Shown: positions 11,101 through 18,966 of the stretch, one piece after another
Layout of the letters: the number at the start of each line of letters is the position of its first letter
Position numbering within the stretch: the stretch's first letter is position 1
IMG/VR virus record: IMGVR_UViG_3300028388_004019
Span: 1 to 64,000 of that record
DNA: 64,000 nt
Strand: one strand, 5' to 3'
DNA from: a virus
Position numbers and translations under genes: made by a program
Notes under the pieces: generated by a model
The model's database searches: none
What the model was told of the DNA's origin: nothing
Seen by the model: the letters and a program-made list of their open reading frames with translations, nothing else

Positions 11101-12412
11101 ACATCTGATTACTGTTGGCTGAGAAATGTCTGTCATAATCGGCACCCCAAAAGACACCACCTGTTGCAGCATCTTTATAAATATCAAAACAAATTGTACC
11201 ACCACTTCTGGCTAAAGTAAGACCGTTGGTCATTTGAACGAAAGTACCGTCCTGACCGTCGAAGTCCATATACTCTGAATTAACATAACTGATACCACCG
11301 TTGAGTGTACCGTGATTGTTTTGACCACTCAAATCAGTCCATTGTGTACCTGTACCCCCATAACTTGATGGGTTTGTGGCATCCAAATGAAGAACCATAT
11401 CAGTAGTTATTAATGTTGGTGTAGAACCTTTATCACCCTTAGTACCTTTCGTACCCTTTTCACCAACATTACCCGTTTGAAATTCCTCAAAACTACCGTT
11501 TACCATCACATCAGTACCATCAGATGTTTTGGTCAATTCTACAGCATCCAAAAAGTTACCACCATCAGTCGCCGTAGTAGAACTAAATGTTAATACTAAA
11601 CTTGAATCTGTAGGTGTGAATGTATGTGTGTTTACAGTCCAAGCCGATGTGATACCAGTAAATGTACCCACATTGATATTTGTGGAACCCCCCTGAATCT
11701 TAACATTCATGATGTTAGGGAACGGACCTCCTGAAGACCTACCTCTATGTGCAAAAGAAAGTTCGTATTCTTGTCCCGACTCTACCGTCACGGTCTGTTG
11801 TAAGGCATGTCTCTGTGATACCCTTGAATTGATTTCACAGAAATATTCACCGTCATAGGCAGGAACACTCATAAACCCTGAGTTCCAAATTTCTATCACA
11901 TTATCTGATGCAGTAGGGTCCCAACCTGGAATACAATCCTCATAGAACCATTGAAACGTAGTTGGTGGTGGTGGACATGAACCTCCGAAACCGTCTTCAC
12001 CCTTATCACCTTTCTGACCTTTTACGTTTTCACCGACACCACCAAGGACACCTTTGATACCTTTAGTACCTTTCGTACCTTTGAGACCTTTTTCACCCTT
12101 GATACCTTTAGAACCTTTTTCACCTTTTTGACCTTTGATTCTTTCGTCACTACCAATCCAATCACCACTCGAATCGGTACCTTTCTCTCCTTTGAAGTTG
12201 ATATTATCTTCAAAATCAACATCACCTTTTACATGAAAATTTAGAGTATCGGCATCAATTTTAACTATCTCATCCCCTTGTGTCTTCCCCGAGAAGATAA
12301 GTGAACCGTCATCATGGACATGCATTTTGATTTCATCTCCACTACTGTTACTAAAAAGAATATATGGTGTAGAACCTGTTGGGTTAGGAACTATCTTAAT
12401 ATTTTTTGCCAT
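8129..12412 (-). CDS. Collagen-like tail fibre C with two carbohydrate-binding-like domains
   Basis: 1427 codons. The head ([12 protein letters not shown]) and a short KG-rich collagen piece are followed by a beta-sandwich-like domain at about residues 145-310 ([33 protein letters not shown]), similar to DUF642 or galactose-binding modules. A LamG/concanavalin-like domain follows at about 325-550 ([38 protein letters not shown]). The rest, about 850 residues, is collagen with a super-repeat of about 150 residues present roughly three times. The frame is lost near 8145: removing one T from 8143-8145 gives GFRGLQGATGNRG, perfect periodicity into the S74 tail. Probable receptor-binding fibre acting on host glycans. 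Confidence 0.88.
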   Translation of the reverse strand: MAKNIKIVPNPTGSTPYILFSNSSGDEIKMHVHDDGSLIFSGKTQGDEIVKIDADTLNFHVKGDVDFEDNINFKGEKGTDSSGDWIGSDERIKGQKGEKGSKGIKGEKGLKGTKGTKGIKGVLGGVGENVKGQKGDKGEDGFGGSCPPPPTTFQWFYEDCIPGWDPTASDNVIEIWNSGFMSVPAYDGEYFCEINSRVSQRHALQQTVTVESGQEYELSFAHRGRSSGGPFPNIMNVKIQGGSTNINVGTFTGITSAWTVNTHTFTPTDSSLVLTFSSTTATDGGNFLDAVELTKTSDGTDVMVNGSFEEFQTGNVGEKGTKGTKGDKGSTPTLITTDMVLHLDATNPSSYGGTGTQWTDLSGQNNHGTLNGGISYVNSEYMDFDGQDGTFVQMTNGLTLARSGGTICFDIYKDAATGGVFWGADYDRHFSANSNQMYGETASNCNSFTSPTFTFNTGQWYQITLVFDNNRAYHYVDGSYIGETPNYGSINCGAAASQLEADFPWSRIGENTQYVGHLDGRIRRVIQYSSPLNATEVLRNYNAMSIIPGESGTKGSNTKGQKGTTGSSPKGTKGIKGTKGAQGGTGSVGENFQGSAGPTGSSSPGDKGQKGEESQGARGPVGDNNPGPKGPTGEKGQKGQKGIKGSTAAAGSKGEKGQKGTKGAKGTKGTDGPKGLKGFKGNKGVKGTKGSLGASPQGEKGNRGNSPQGPQGDTGASPQGPQGNQGSQGSQGGVGDSTKGTKGAQGDSNQGPKGPKGYANPGPKGPTGDTNQGPQGSAGPTGEGGDKGPTAPAGGGGDKGSTGNDGPKGNKGQKGFTGAKGVKGQKGNKGQKGSQGSSPKGPKGFIGSSPQGPQGDVGTSPQGGQGDTGASPQGPQGNQGPRGGTGAVGDSTKGNRGAQGDANPGPKGPTGDTNQGPQGSTGSTGAGGDKGPTAPAGGTGDKGPKGNDGPKGNKGVKGATGAKGNKGQKGATGPKGNKGNKGVKGYKGPQGSSPKGPKGFIGNSPQGPQGGTGASPQGPQGNQGGQGPQGGVGDSTQGGRGPTGAPNPGPKGPKGEPNPGPGGPTGSGGPVGDKGPTAPKGAKGAKGPKGNDGPKGVKGFAGPDGPKGNKGNKGNKGQKGAQGNSPQGVKGFRGGSPQGPGGSTGASPQGPHGDTGGQGNQGGVGASTPGAQGPVGDSTQGPGGSVGDNHQGPQGTTGDKGPKGIKGYTAPDGPKGNRGATGNDGPKGNRGPAGPDGPKGNKGPKGFKGPKGPQGNSPQGNKGPQGNSPKGNRGATGNSPKGNRGGTGGGGSVGPTGGNNPGPKGPKGYANPGPKGPKGYANVGPKGPSSNDKGPKGNKGPTAPDGPKGPKGNKGATGNRGNTGGTGSTGDKGPKGYVGPQGGQGAKGPQGNSPKGNRGPSGASPQGPTGDKGPQVKGFRGLQRCDW

Positions 12413-12440
12413 GTAATTTTAAAGGTCTCAAGGTTTATAG

Positions 12441-12450
12441 TAATAAATAT
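12441..12450 (-). promoter_or_regulatory. ATATTTATTA motif before fibre C
   Basis: About 28 bases upstream of the ATG of fibre C, in the divergent gap (12413-12542) between fibre C and the plus-strand gene. The same ten bases precede the gene at 31126. Candidate promoter element. Confidence 0.35.
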
Positions 12451-12542
12451 TACATATTCCAATTCTATACAATAAATACACAAGAACTCTTTAAGGTGTA
12501 GTAAGAATTTCATATAATTTCATCAAATAAGTTTAAGAACAT

Positions 12543-13259
12543 ATGAAAGAAAATAAATTGAAGTTTGATTATGATATTTGTAATCGAATCGCAAACATAA
12601 TTATTAACGAACACCACAAGTTAGACCCAAAAGTGAAAACCAGCATTTGGGTGACTTGGGTGGATAGATTTTTCGTACTCAACGGATTTACCACATTAAC
12701 AAATGTATTTGACATCTCATTATTAATTAATGATAAGATGGGAAAATCAGACGAGGATTGGACACCACTAAACTTTGTGGATTTAATTAGATATGGTGAG
12801 TTTGATGAAGATACATTACCGTATAACATCAAATTCATCAATGACATATCAAAACACCACCATTTCTTTAATGACATAGATTCACCCGTAAGAACAGAGG
12901 AATCAATACCATTTCAAAAACCTTGGATATCTGAAGACCATTACGGTCAATCATTTGAATTGAGAAAATATAAATTTCTTGCAATGAAAATTGCCAACCA
13001 TATCTTCTCAGCAAATTATACCAACAATATAAGATTAATAGCTTTCCGTGATGATACCGTTTTTGTAAGAACAGAAAATAGTACCGTCAGCGAAGAGTTC
13101 ATCAACAATGTTGTGGATGCTTGTTTCGGTGGGAGGATTGATGAAGAAATTCAAAAGATGGATTTATTAAACTTTGACTTTCAAAAGGTATTGGGATATA
13201 ATGATGAACCTTACCCATGGCAAGTCAAAGACCACATGAAAGACTTTATGATGATATAA
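12543..13259 (+). CDS. Hypothetical protein (238 aa)
   Basis: An intact frame from an ATG preceded by an A-rich leader, facing away from fibre C and closed by a strong terminator. It is soluble, mixed alpha/beta in appearance, with no signal peptide or membrane segment. I see no recognisable motif. It has a His cluster (KHHHFF) at about residue 104 and an acidic C-terminal part. It is one of the few plus-strand genes, so it may belong to a different expression class from the fibres. Confidence 0.75.
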   Translation: MKENKLKFDYDICNRIANIIINEHHKLDPKVKTSIWVTWVDRFFVLNGFTTLTNVFDISLLINDKMGKSDEDWTPLNFVDLIRYGEFDEDTLPYNIKFINDISKHHHFFNDIDSPVRTEESIPFQKPWISEDHYGQSFELRKYKFLAMKIANHIFSANYTNNIRLIAFRDDTVFVRTENSTVSEEFINNVVDACFGGRIDEEIQKMDLLNFDFQKVLGYNDEPYPWQVKDHMKDFMMI

Positions 13260-13266
13260 AAAGAAA

Positions 13267-13289
13267 GGGGACCGAAGTCCCCTTTTTTT
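13267..13289. terminator. Bidirectional rho-independent terminator
   Basis: Perfect stem GGGGAC/GTCCCC with loop CGAA, T-run on the plus strand and an A-rich stretch giving a shorter T-run on the minus strand. It sits between convergent genes ending at 13259 and 13288. Confidence 0.9.
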
Positions 13290-13566
13290 ATAAGAATTGT
13301 TTTACTTTTTCCAACGCTTCGTGGATGTCATCAAAATCCCTGTCGGGTGCCATCAACTTCACATCGTTAACCTGCTCACCCTCATGGTCAATCAACATGA
13401 ACGCAGGAATATAGTCATTACCTGTTGCTTCAACAAATGTATCATACTCTCTCTCGTACTCGTCGATATCTCTTTCAATGTAATCCACATTGGATTCTTT
13501 TAATAAGCCCTTCATCTGGTCACAGAAAGGACATCCCTTCATAGAATATAATACAACCTGCTTCAT
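13288..13566 (-). CDS. Glutaredoxin-like protein
   Basis: A 92-residue thioredoxin-fold protein with the dithiol active site CPFC at residues 12-15 (YSMKGCPFCDQMK), followed by a helix, a central strand and the cis-Pro region YIPAFMLI. This is the normal length for a glutaredoxin. Family members reduce disulfides and keep ribonucleotide reductase active, the usual role in phages such as T4 (nrdC). The ATG overlaps the thioredoxin stop as TAATG, so both are translated from one message downstream of glutamine synthetase. Confidence 0.88.
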   Translation of the reverse strand: MKQVVLYSMKGCPFCDQMKGLLKESNVDYIERDIDEYEREYDTFVEATGNDYIPAFMLIDHEGEQVNDVKLMAPDRDFDDIHEALEKVKQFL

Positions 13567-13883
13567 TACAACAACATTCCTTTTAATTCTTCCAATTGAG
13601 CTTCTTGCAAGATACCCGTCTTAGTAGCCAATACCTCACCCTCAGATACTACCTTAACCGTTGGGATAGAACGTACACCCATCTCAACAGCCAATTCCTT
13701 ATCACTCTCAATGTCAAATTTATATACTCCTACTTCAGAACCTTCTGACCTTAGTTTCTCAGCATACTTCTCAATGATTGGACCCATAACTCTACATGGT
13801 CCACACCATTCAGCATACATATCAACGATGAACTTCTCACCGCTATCCATCTTTTCTCTCAACTGTGTTGATGTTAACTCCAT
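13566..13883 (-). CDS. Thioredoxin
   Basis: 105 residues with the canonical thioredoxin site WCGPC at residues 26-30 (DMYAEWCGPCRVM), the FDIESD strand and the cis-Pro motif RSIPTVKV at about 74. Full family length. It would donate electrons to ribonucleotide reductase or help disulfide handling for the Cys-rich virion proteins encoded near 54-64 kb (the latter is inference). It overlaps the gene upstream by about 10 bases and the glutaredoxin downstream by one. Confidence 0.93.
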   Translation of the reverse strand: MELTSTQLREKMDSGEKFIVDMYAEWCGPCRVMGPIIEKYAEKLRSEGSEVGVYKFDIESDKELAVEMGVRSIPTVKVVSEGEVLATKTGILQEAQLEELKGMLL

Positions 13884-14215
13884 GGTAATCTAATTTTTTG
13901 TTTTTTAATACCGTTAATAAAGAATAAAATACCATCCCTTCCTTTCTCATCTGTCAAACAGACCAACCAATAGGTGGTATCTTCAGTATTCCTCTTGTAG
14001 TAAATATACGAAGAGCCAGGGCTAAACTCAATAAGTCCTTCGTATCTTTCTATCTTATCATCGATAAAACTATTCCCCCAAATTTCTTTGTTACCCTTAT
14101 TCAATAAAGACATCACAACATCTGGTGGGTACCAGCCTGATTGAATAAGAGAGGGGTATTCACCCACTCTCTTCTCAACCAATTCTATAATCTTATCCGA
14201 TAACTTTGTTTCCAT
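13874..14215 (-). CDS. Hypothetical protein in glutamine synthetase operon (113 aa)
   Basis: The start overlaps the glutamine synthetase stop (TAATG) and the end overlaps the thioredoxin start. No recognised domain. It carries QSGWYPPDVV, echoing the AWYPP motif of the gene at 15433-16017, and a strand-rich C-terminal half. It may be a regulator or adaptor of the operon, but nothing in the sequence proves this. Confidence 0.75.
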   Translation of the reverse strand: METKLSDKIIELVEKRVGEYPSLIQSGWYPPDVVMSLLNKGNKEIWGNSFIDDKIERYEGLIEFSPGSSYIYYKRNTEDTTYWLVCLTDEKGRDGILFFINGIKKQKIRLPWS

Positions 14216-15348
14216 TATTCGACTTCTCTTTCAAGAGGTTCGGTCTTAATCATATCTTTGACCTCATTACTAACCTCTACCTCACTATACATATTGTGCA
14301 AAGTTTTTTCCAACTCCTCAGCATGTGAAATAGATTCCGCAATAATGAAGGTAATGCGATAAGGGTCAGCATTAGATGCTGGTCTTCGGTCTTCAACATA
14401 TCCAACCCAATCCTTTGATGTAGACAACGGTACACGAATAGATGCACCTCTGTCAGAAACACCCCAACTAAACTTATCAATACTCTGAGTCTCATGTAAA
14501 CCTGTCAACCTCATCTCATTAGATGAACCATAACATTTGATGTGGTCCAAATGACGTGATTCAAATGTCTTAAAGATTGCATCGAAATACTCCTTACCAC
14601 CTTCACCTCTCATTCTATCATTAGAGAAGTTACAGTGTAGACCCGAACCGTTCCAATCACCAGTAACTGGTTTAGGGTGGAACTCAATCTTAAATCCATA
14701 GTCCTCAGACATCTGTAATAACATGTAACGAGAAACCCACAAATCATCCGCAGCTTTCAACTTACCTTTACTAAAAACCTGGTATTCCCACTGACCCAAC
14801 ATCACCTCAGCATTGGTACCAGTAATCTCGATACCCGCCATTATACAGTTTTCCATGTGTTGCTCCACAAACTCACGACCGTGAACCTGTCCATTACCAA
14901 CACCACAGTAATACTTACCTTGTGGTTCAGGGAATCCATTCACAGGGAAACCCAACGGTTTACCCTCCTTCATAATGGTATACTCCTGCTCGAAACCGAA
15001 CCACAAACCTTCTTCCTCCTCACCAATCAAGTGACGAGTGTTTGTCTCATGAGGTGTACCATCGGCATTCATCACCTCACACATCACCAAGTAAGAATCC
15101 ATCATACCCTTATTCATTGGGTTTGGATACAACCTCACTGGTTTCAAAATACAATCCGAGAAGTGACCCTCAGCTTGCATCGTTGATGAACCGTCAAATC
15201 CCCACTCAGGACAATCTTCCAATCCTACACCATGAACTCTCTTTCCATTGACTTCATGCACTGGTGCATTCACTACCTTTACCTTACTACGTAGATTTGG
15301 CTCGGGGTAGTAACCGTCTAACCAAATGTACTCTAACTTAATTTTCAT
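14215..15348 (-). CDS. glnA: Glutamine synthetase, type II (GSII)
   Basis: 377 residues, full length for the GSII class typical of eukaryotes and many Bacteroidetes. Visible signatures: EWGFDGSST in the N-terminal beta-grasp domain, EQEY metal ligands, PQGKYYCGVG, NGSGLHCNFS near the ammonium/ATP site, GASIRVP, and YVEDRRPASNADPYR with catalytic Glu and Arg. It makes glutamine from glutamate, ammonia and ATP in the cytoplasm. In a phage this is an auxiliary metabolic gene, feeding nucleotide synthesis during infection. It leads an operon with thioredoxin and glutaredoxin. No inactivating change is visible. Confidence 0.95.
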   Translation of the reverse strand: MKIKLEYIWLDGYYPEPNLRSKVKVVNAPVHEVNGKRVHGVGLEDCPEWGFDGSSTMQAEGHFSDCILKPVRLYPNPMNKGMMDSYLVMCEVMNADGTPHETNTRHLIGEEEEGLWFGFEQEYTIMKEGKPLGFPVNGFPEPQGKYYCGVGNGQVHGREFVEQHMENCIMAGIEITGTNAEVMLGQWEYQVFSKGKLKAADDLWVSRYMLLQMSEDYGFKIEFHPKPVTGDWNGSGLHCNFSNDRMRGEGGKEYFDAIFKTFESRHLDHIKCYGSSNEMRLTGLHETQSIDKFSWGVSDRGASIRVPLSTSKDWVGYVEDRRPASNADPYRITFIIAESISHAEELEKTLHNMYSEVEVSNEVKDMIKTEPLEREVE

Positions 15349-15361
15349 AAAATATTTTTTT

Positions 15362-15391
15362 ATACCCTATAATTATATGGGTATTACCCAT
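15362..15391. promoter_or_regulatory. Clustered palindromes upstream of glutamine synthetase
   Basis: ATACCC at 15362-15367, GGGTAT at 15379-15384 and TTACCC at 15384-15389 form two overlapping inverted repeats with half-site GGGTA, 15-40 bases before the glnA ATG. They could bind a repressor or activator. This is separate from the terminator next to it. Confidence 0.4.
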
Positions 15392-15400
15392 AAAATACAT

Positions 15401-15422
15401 AAAAAAAGGGGGTATCACCCCC
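15401..15422 (-). terminator. Rho-independent terminator
   Basis: Stem GGGGGT/ACCCCC with a three-base loop and T7 on the minus strand, directly after the gene ending at 15433. Confidence 0.88.
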
Positions 15423-15432
15423 TTATTTTTTA

Positions 15433-16017
15433 TTAATCTTCGTAATCCTCAATAGGTTCACCGTCAGTTTCAATCAAATCGTGACAATAAAGAACCATTT
15501 CACGTTGACGTTCGTATAGTGATTCCATGAAATCCATCTGAGTTTGTTCATACTCCTCATCATCCCAATCCATATCTACCGTTGGGTCTTCCATTTCATC
15601 ATCTTCCTCTTGCCAAATACATGGAGTTCCGTCTTTATCCTTTTTGATGACAACAGCACCAATCGGGTTGTAAGCTTCATCTTCATACATCACCTCGATT
15701 AAGACCTCAGGGTCAAGTTCCACTAAGATATTATAAAGGTGGATAAAGAATTTAATCGGTGGGTACCATGCTGATTCAACACTGAACGCTCCGTCACCTT
15801 GAATGTCATATAGATAAGTCCACTTTGAACCTAAATTATCTACTGACCATGTATTCAACACACCTTCACCACTTTCACCCATTTCTACTTCGTTATAGAA
15901 ATTTTTTGCAAAAGATGTTACATCACTGTATTCAACACCTTCCAATAGTTCGTCCACCTTCTTAACAACTTCTTCGTTGCCGTGAACCTCAATCATACTT
16001 TTTAGATAGTTTGCCAT
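15433..16017 (-). CDS. Acidic protein resembling Api92/YubB ferredoxin-like (DUF1281) family
   Basis: 194 residues, strongly acidic toward the C-terminus. The middle carries NTWSVDNLGSKWTY and VESAWYPP, the tryptophan and WxPP pattern I associate with the DUF1281 (Api92-like) phage and plasmid family. The function of that family is unknown. It is a single-gene unit bounded by terminators on both sides. The family assignment is from motif memory and could be wrong; the frame itself is secure. Confidence 0.75.
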   Translation of the reverse strand: MANYLKSMIEVHGNEEVVKKVDELLEGVEYSDVTSFAKNFYNEVEMGESGEGVLNTWSVDNLGSKWTYLYDIQGDGAFSVESAWYPPIKFFIHLYNILVELDPEVLIEVMYEDEAYNPIGAVVIKKDKDGTPCIWQEEDDEMEDPTVDMDWDDEEYEQTQMDFMESLYERQREMVLYCHDLIETDGEPIEDYED

Positions 16018-16052
16018 TTTATTTAATATTAATGTTTGTGATAAAATTAGGC

Positions 16053-16082
16053 AAAAAAAAGGAGGGAGTCAAACCCCCTCCT
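16053..16082 (-). terminator. Rho-independent terminator
   Basis: Stem AGGAGGG/CCCTCCT followed on the minus strand by T8, after the TonB-dependent receptor gene. Confidence 0.88.
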
Positions 16083-16102
16083 GAAAATATTTATATTTTT
16101 TT

Positions 16103-18634
16103 TTAGAAGTTGTATTTCAAACTTGCGTTCCATGTACGACCGAAACCGAACCATACAGAGTTTCTTACATCAACACCATTCCACGTTACTGAATTTTCAT
16201 CAGCGTGAATGTTTGAGTTAGACTCAGCAATGTATGTTGTGTTCAACAAGTTGTTTACATTACCTCTCAAAGTGAACTTACCAAATCTTGCAGTAAGACC
16301 TAAGTCTACCAATCCGTAAGATGGTAATTTTAACGCTCCTTGGTTATCTTCTTGAGTAAAGTCTGAATCAGTGATTGAGTAGTCAGCATATAAACCGTCA
16401 ACAAAACGATAATTCATATCCATAGAAACTTTCTTACCAATTTTTTGGTCTAAACCTACAGCAGCTACGAACTGAGCAGCATCACCCACCTTAGCATCTT
16501 TCAAGTAAAGGACACCAGTACCAATTGATTGTTGGTTTTCATCAAACAACTCAGCCTCAAAGTCTTTAGTGTATCTCCAGTCACCCATAGATAACATACC
16601 TCTGAACTTAGTGTTGTTAGATAAACGATACTTACCTTCAACTTCGATACCATTGTGTACCACATCAATATCTCTAAACTGAGCAAATCCATCAACACCT
16701 TGTTGGTTAGTCAATGAACGTGTAACAAAACGGTTACCCCACGTTGTAGTGTAAGCATTTACATTCACAGATAAGTTACGGTCAGTATAACCATAACCCA
16801 ATTCCAATGAACGGATTTCTTCGTTTTGAAGGTCAGGGTTGATTTCATTAGCGTAGTTAGGGAAAACTGCGTCGAACAATGGTTGACGAGAGATGATACC
16901 CGTATTGAAGAATACGTTCTGATTCTCATCAATGTTGAAGTTTGCACCACCCTTAACGTAACCACCTAATTGGTTTTGTACTTCAGACTCAGGATTTCCT
17001 ACTTGGTCAAAGTAATCAATTCTTTGGAAAGCTTGGTTAGATACACCCGCTTGAACAACAGCAGTCAATCTATCACCACCATATTCAACTAAACCGTTCA
17101 AACCTTGCCATCCAACTTTACCTACATTATAGTAGTCAATCTTTGGACCATTCAAACCTGTGTTGTTAAATGGTGACGCTTCAACAGTTGTTTCAATAAT
17201 CTGACCTGCAGAGTTATCGTTACCTGTTGAGTAGTAACCATCTAATCCCATCAAGTGGTTTAATGCTCTGTAGTGGTAACCTGTGTAAGAACGTAAGTCA
17301 ACACCTAAAGATGTCTTCCAATTACCTTTTTCGTACTCTAAGTTAGAGATACCACCAACCCAGTTGTGTGAGTTCATAGAAGCTCTACGAACCAATACAG
17401 TACGGTTAACATTTGAATCTCTAAATCCGTTAGAACCGATTAACATTCCTTCATAACCTGAGATGTCACCAGTGTAACCATCAGTCGTTGATTGATTGTG
17501 AGCAACAATCGCATCGAAGTCGATGAATCCATTCTCGTCTCTTGTACCTCTACCATTTTCTAAGTAGTGTTCAGTAAGGTCTTTTCTAAATGGTAAGATA
17601 TCAGATGCACCCGCACGATAGTTGTTACCACGAGGACCTGTACCACCACCACGACCAGCAGAGCCATACAATGATGTGTTTAACTTCAAGTTAGAATTGA
17701 TTTCCCAATCCCAGTTCAAAGTAGCCAATGGTTTATTATAGAAGTTTCTTCTCATTGAGAACTCCTCACCATTCAACATACCACCGTTAGAGTTCCAACG
17801 TTGGTCAATACCTTCATCACCAAAGTTTTGGTAGTCTCTAATAGATACCCACACGTCTCTTTGGTGGTGCCATTGTCCTGCACCTAAGATAGAAAGGTTA
17901 AGTTCGTGGTCTGACCCCTCAGGAGCATAACCAACAGCACCGAAGTATGTCCAACCTTCACCAGAAGTGTTGTATACATATCCGTTACCTGCCCACTTAG
18001 ATAATAAGAAAGATGTTGCCCATCCTTTGTCATTCTTACCTGTGTTGTAAGACGCACCAGTTTTTACATAACCGTCGTTACCAACCATTTGTAATACCGA
18101 ACCACCTTCAGACTTCTGAGCCGCCTTTGTGAAGATAGATACCGTACCACCCACAGATGGAACTGCTAAACGTGATGCACCCAAACCTCTTTGGATTTGG
18201 ATTCCTGATGCCACATCTGTCAAACCTTGCCAGTTAGACCAATAAACCCATCCATTCTCCATATCATTGACAGGTTGTCCGTTGATTAGGAATGATGTGT
18301 TTCTCTGGTCAAAACCACGAAGTGACAAACGTGAGTCACCGTAACCACCACCTTGTTTAGTTGCATAAACACCAGGTGTATTGTTCATGATTTCAGGGAA
18401 CTCTAAGTTACCCGTCTTCAATGTGATTTCAGATGGAGAAATCGTAGATACTGCAATAGGTGTCTCACGAACCTTAGCAATATCAATCACCCCCGATGTA
18501 ACAACAACTTCATCCAATGTTTCAGAGTTGAAAAGGGAGTCTAACGCTTCAAGATTTTTGGCTTCTTGAGCAAAAGCACTGTTCACTGTCAATAAAGCCC
18601 CAGTGATGAAAGCCAATAAACTTACTTTTTTCAT
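16103..18634 (-). CDS. TonB-dependent outer-membrane receptor
   Basis: 843 residues with a Sec signal peptide (MKKVSLLAFITGALLTVNSAFAQ), a TonB box-like LDEVVVTSGV at about 40-50 and a plug domain (PEIMNNTPGVYAT, RLSLRGFDQRN, INGQPVNDM, GLGASRLAVPSVGG). A long beta-barrel follows, ending KYNF with the terminal Phe required for BamA insertion. Family members import iron chelates, vitamins or glycans across the outer membrane using TonB. In a phage it may be a captured host gene, improving nutrient uptake or changing the host surface to block superinfection. It stands alone between terminators. TATAAATA lies 22 bases before the ATG on the coding strand (18656-18663). No frameshift is seen. Confidence 0.93.
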   Translation of the reverse strand: MKKVSLLAFITGALLTVNSAFAQEAKNLEALDSLFNSETLDEVVVTSGVIDIAKVRETPIAVSTISPSEITLKTGNLEFPEIMNNTPGVYATKQGGGYGDSRLSLRGFDQRNTSFLINGQPVNDMENGWVYWSNWQGLTDVASGIQIQRGLGASRLAVPSVGGTVSIFTKAAQKSEGGSVLQMVGNDGYVKTGASYNTGKNDKGWATSFLLSKWAGNGYVYNTSGEGWTYFGAVGYAPEGSDHELNLSILGAGQWHHQRDVWVSIRDYQNFGDEGIDQRWNSNGGMLNGEEFSMRRNFYNKPLATLNWDWEINSNLKLNTSLYGSAGRGGGTGPRGNNYRAGASDILPFRKDLTEHYLENGRGTRDENGFIDFDAIVAHNQSTTDGYTGDISGYEGMLIGSNGFRDSNVNRTVLVRRASMNSHNWVGGISNLEYEKGNWKTSLGVDLRSYTGYHYRALNHLMGLDGYYSTGNDNSAGQIIETTVEASPFNNTGLNGPKIDYYNVGKVGWQGLNGLVEYGGDRLTAVVQAGVSNQAFQRIDYFDQVGNPESEVQNQLGGYVKGGANFNIDENQNVFFNTGIISRQPLFDAVFPNYANEINPDLQNEEIRSLELGYGYTDRNLSVNVNAYTTTWGNRFVTRSLTNQQGVDGFAQFRDIDVVHNGIEVEGKYRLSNNTKFRGMLSMGDWRYTKDFEAELFDENQQSIGTGVLYLKDAKVGDAAQFVAAVGLDQKIGKKVSMDMNYRFVDGLYADYSITDSDFTQEDNQGALKLPSYGLVDLGLTARFGKFTLRGNVNNLLNTTYIAESNSNIHADENSVTWNGVDVRNSVWFGFGRTWNASLKYNF

Positions 18635-18655
18635 GTTAATTTATTTTGGTTTATT

Positions 18656-18663
18656 TATTTATA
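18656..18663 (-). promoter_or_regulatory. TATAAATA before the TonB-dependent receptor
   Basis: An exact match to the T4-type late promoter octamer on the coding strand, 22 bases before the ATG. In AT-rich DNA this can occur by chance. Confidence 0.3.
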
Positions 18664-18689
18664 AAAAAAGCCGAAGAGTATACTTCGGC
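18663..18689 (-). terminator. Rho-independent terminator
   Basis: Stem GCCGAAG/CTTCGGC then T7 on the minus strand, downstream of the small basic gene 18755-18889. Confidence 0.9.
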
Positions 18690-18754
18690 CCTGATTATAC
18701 TGGTTAATTTCCTCGGTATTCCACGAGGTACTATTGGTTGGGGTATATATCGTT

Positions 18755-18889
18755 TTACCTTCCTTGACCACGATATTTCTTCTTGTAGTTTTTTGATTTT
18801 TTGTTACGAGATGTGTTGTTCTTAGAGTGAACTCCTGGACGAGACTTGTGTGTTGTCTCCATTTTTCCAATTGAATTGAGTTTTGCCAT
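18755..18889 (-). CDS. Small basic protein (44 aa) of the RPGVHSK type
   Basis: I place the start at the ATG giving MAKLNSIGKMET; the frame is open further up but has no better start. The product is Lys/Arg-rich (RPGVHSKNNTSRNKKSKNYKKKYRGQGR is the C-terminal region, positions 17-44), similar to short conserved basic proteins I recall from Bacteroidetes genomes. It probably binds nucleic acid or ribosomes, but the function is not known. It is a single-gene unit with its own terminator. Confidence 0.75.
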   Translation of the reverse strand: MAKLNSIGKMETTHKSRPGVHSKNNTSRNKKSKNYKKKYRGQGR

Positions 18890-18966
18890 TTCTTTTCTTT
18901 TACTTAATTGTTTGACTTGTTTTAACTCTACAAATATATACAAATTTATTTTACAAAAACAACCCT

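Noticed and set aside
1-12412. Diversity-generating retroelement target
   Set aside because: No reverse transcriptase or template repeat is present; variation among fibre blocks fits duplication and recombination.
18655-18870. A 71-codon frame over the small basic gene
   Set aside because: It runs through the terminator at 18663-18689 and is in another frame from the conserved-looking basic protein.
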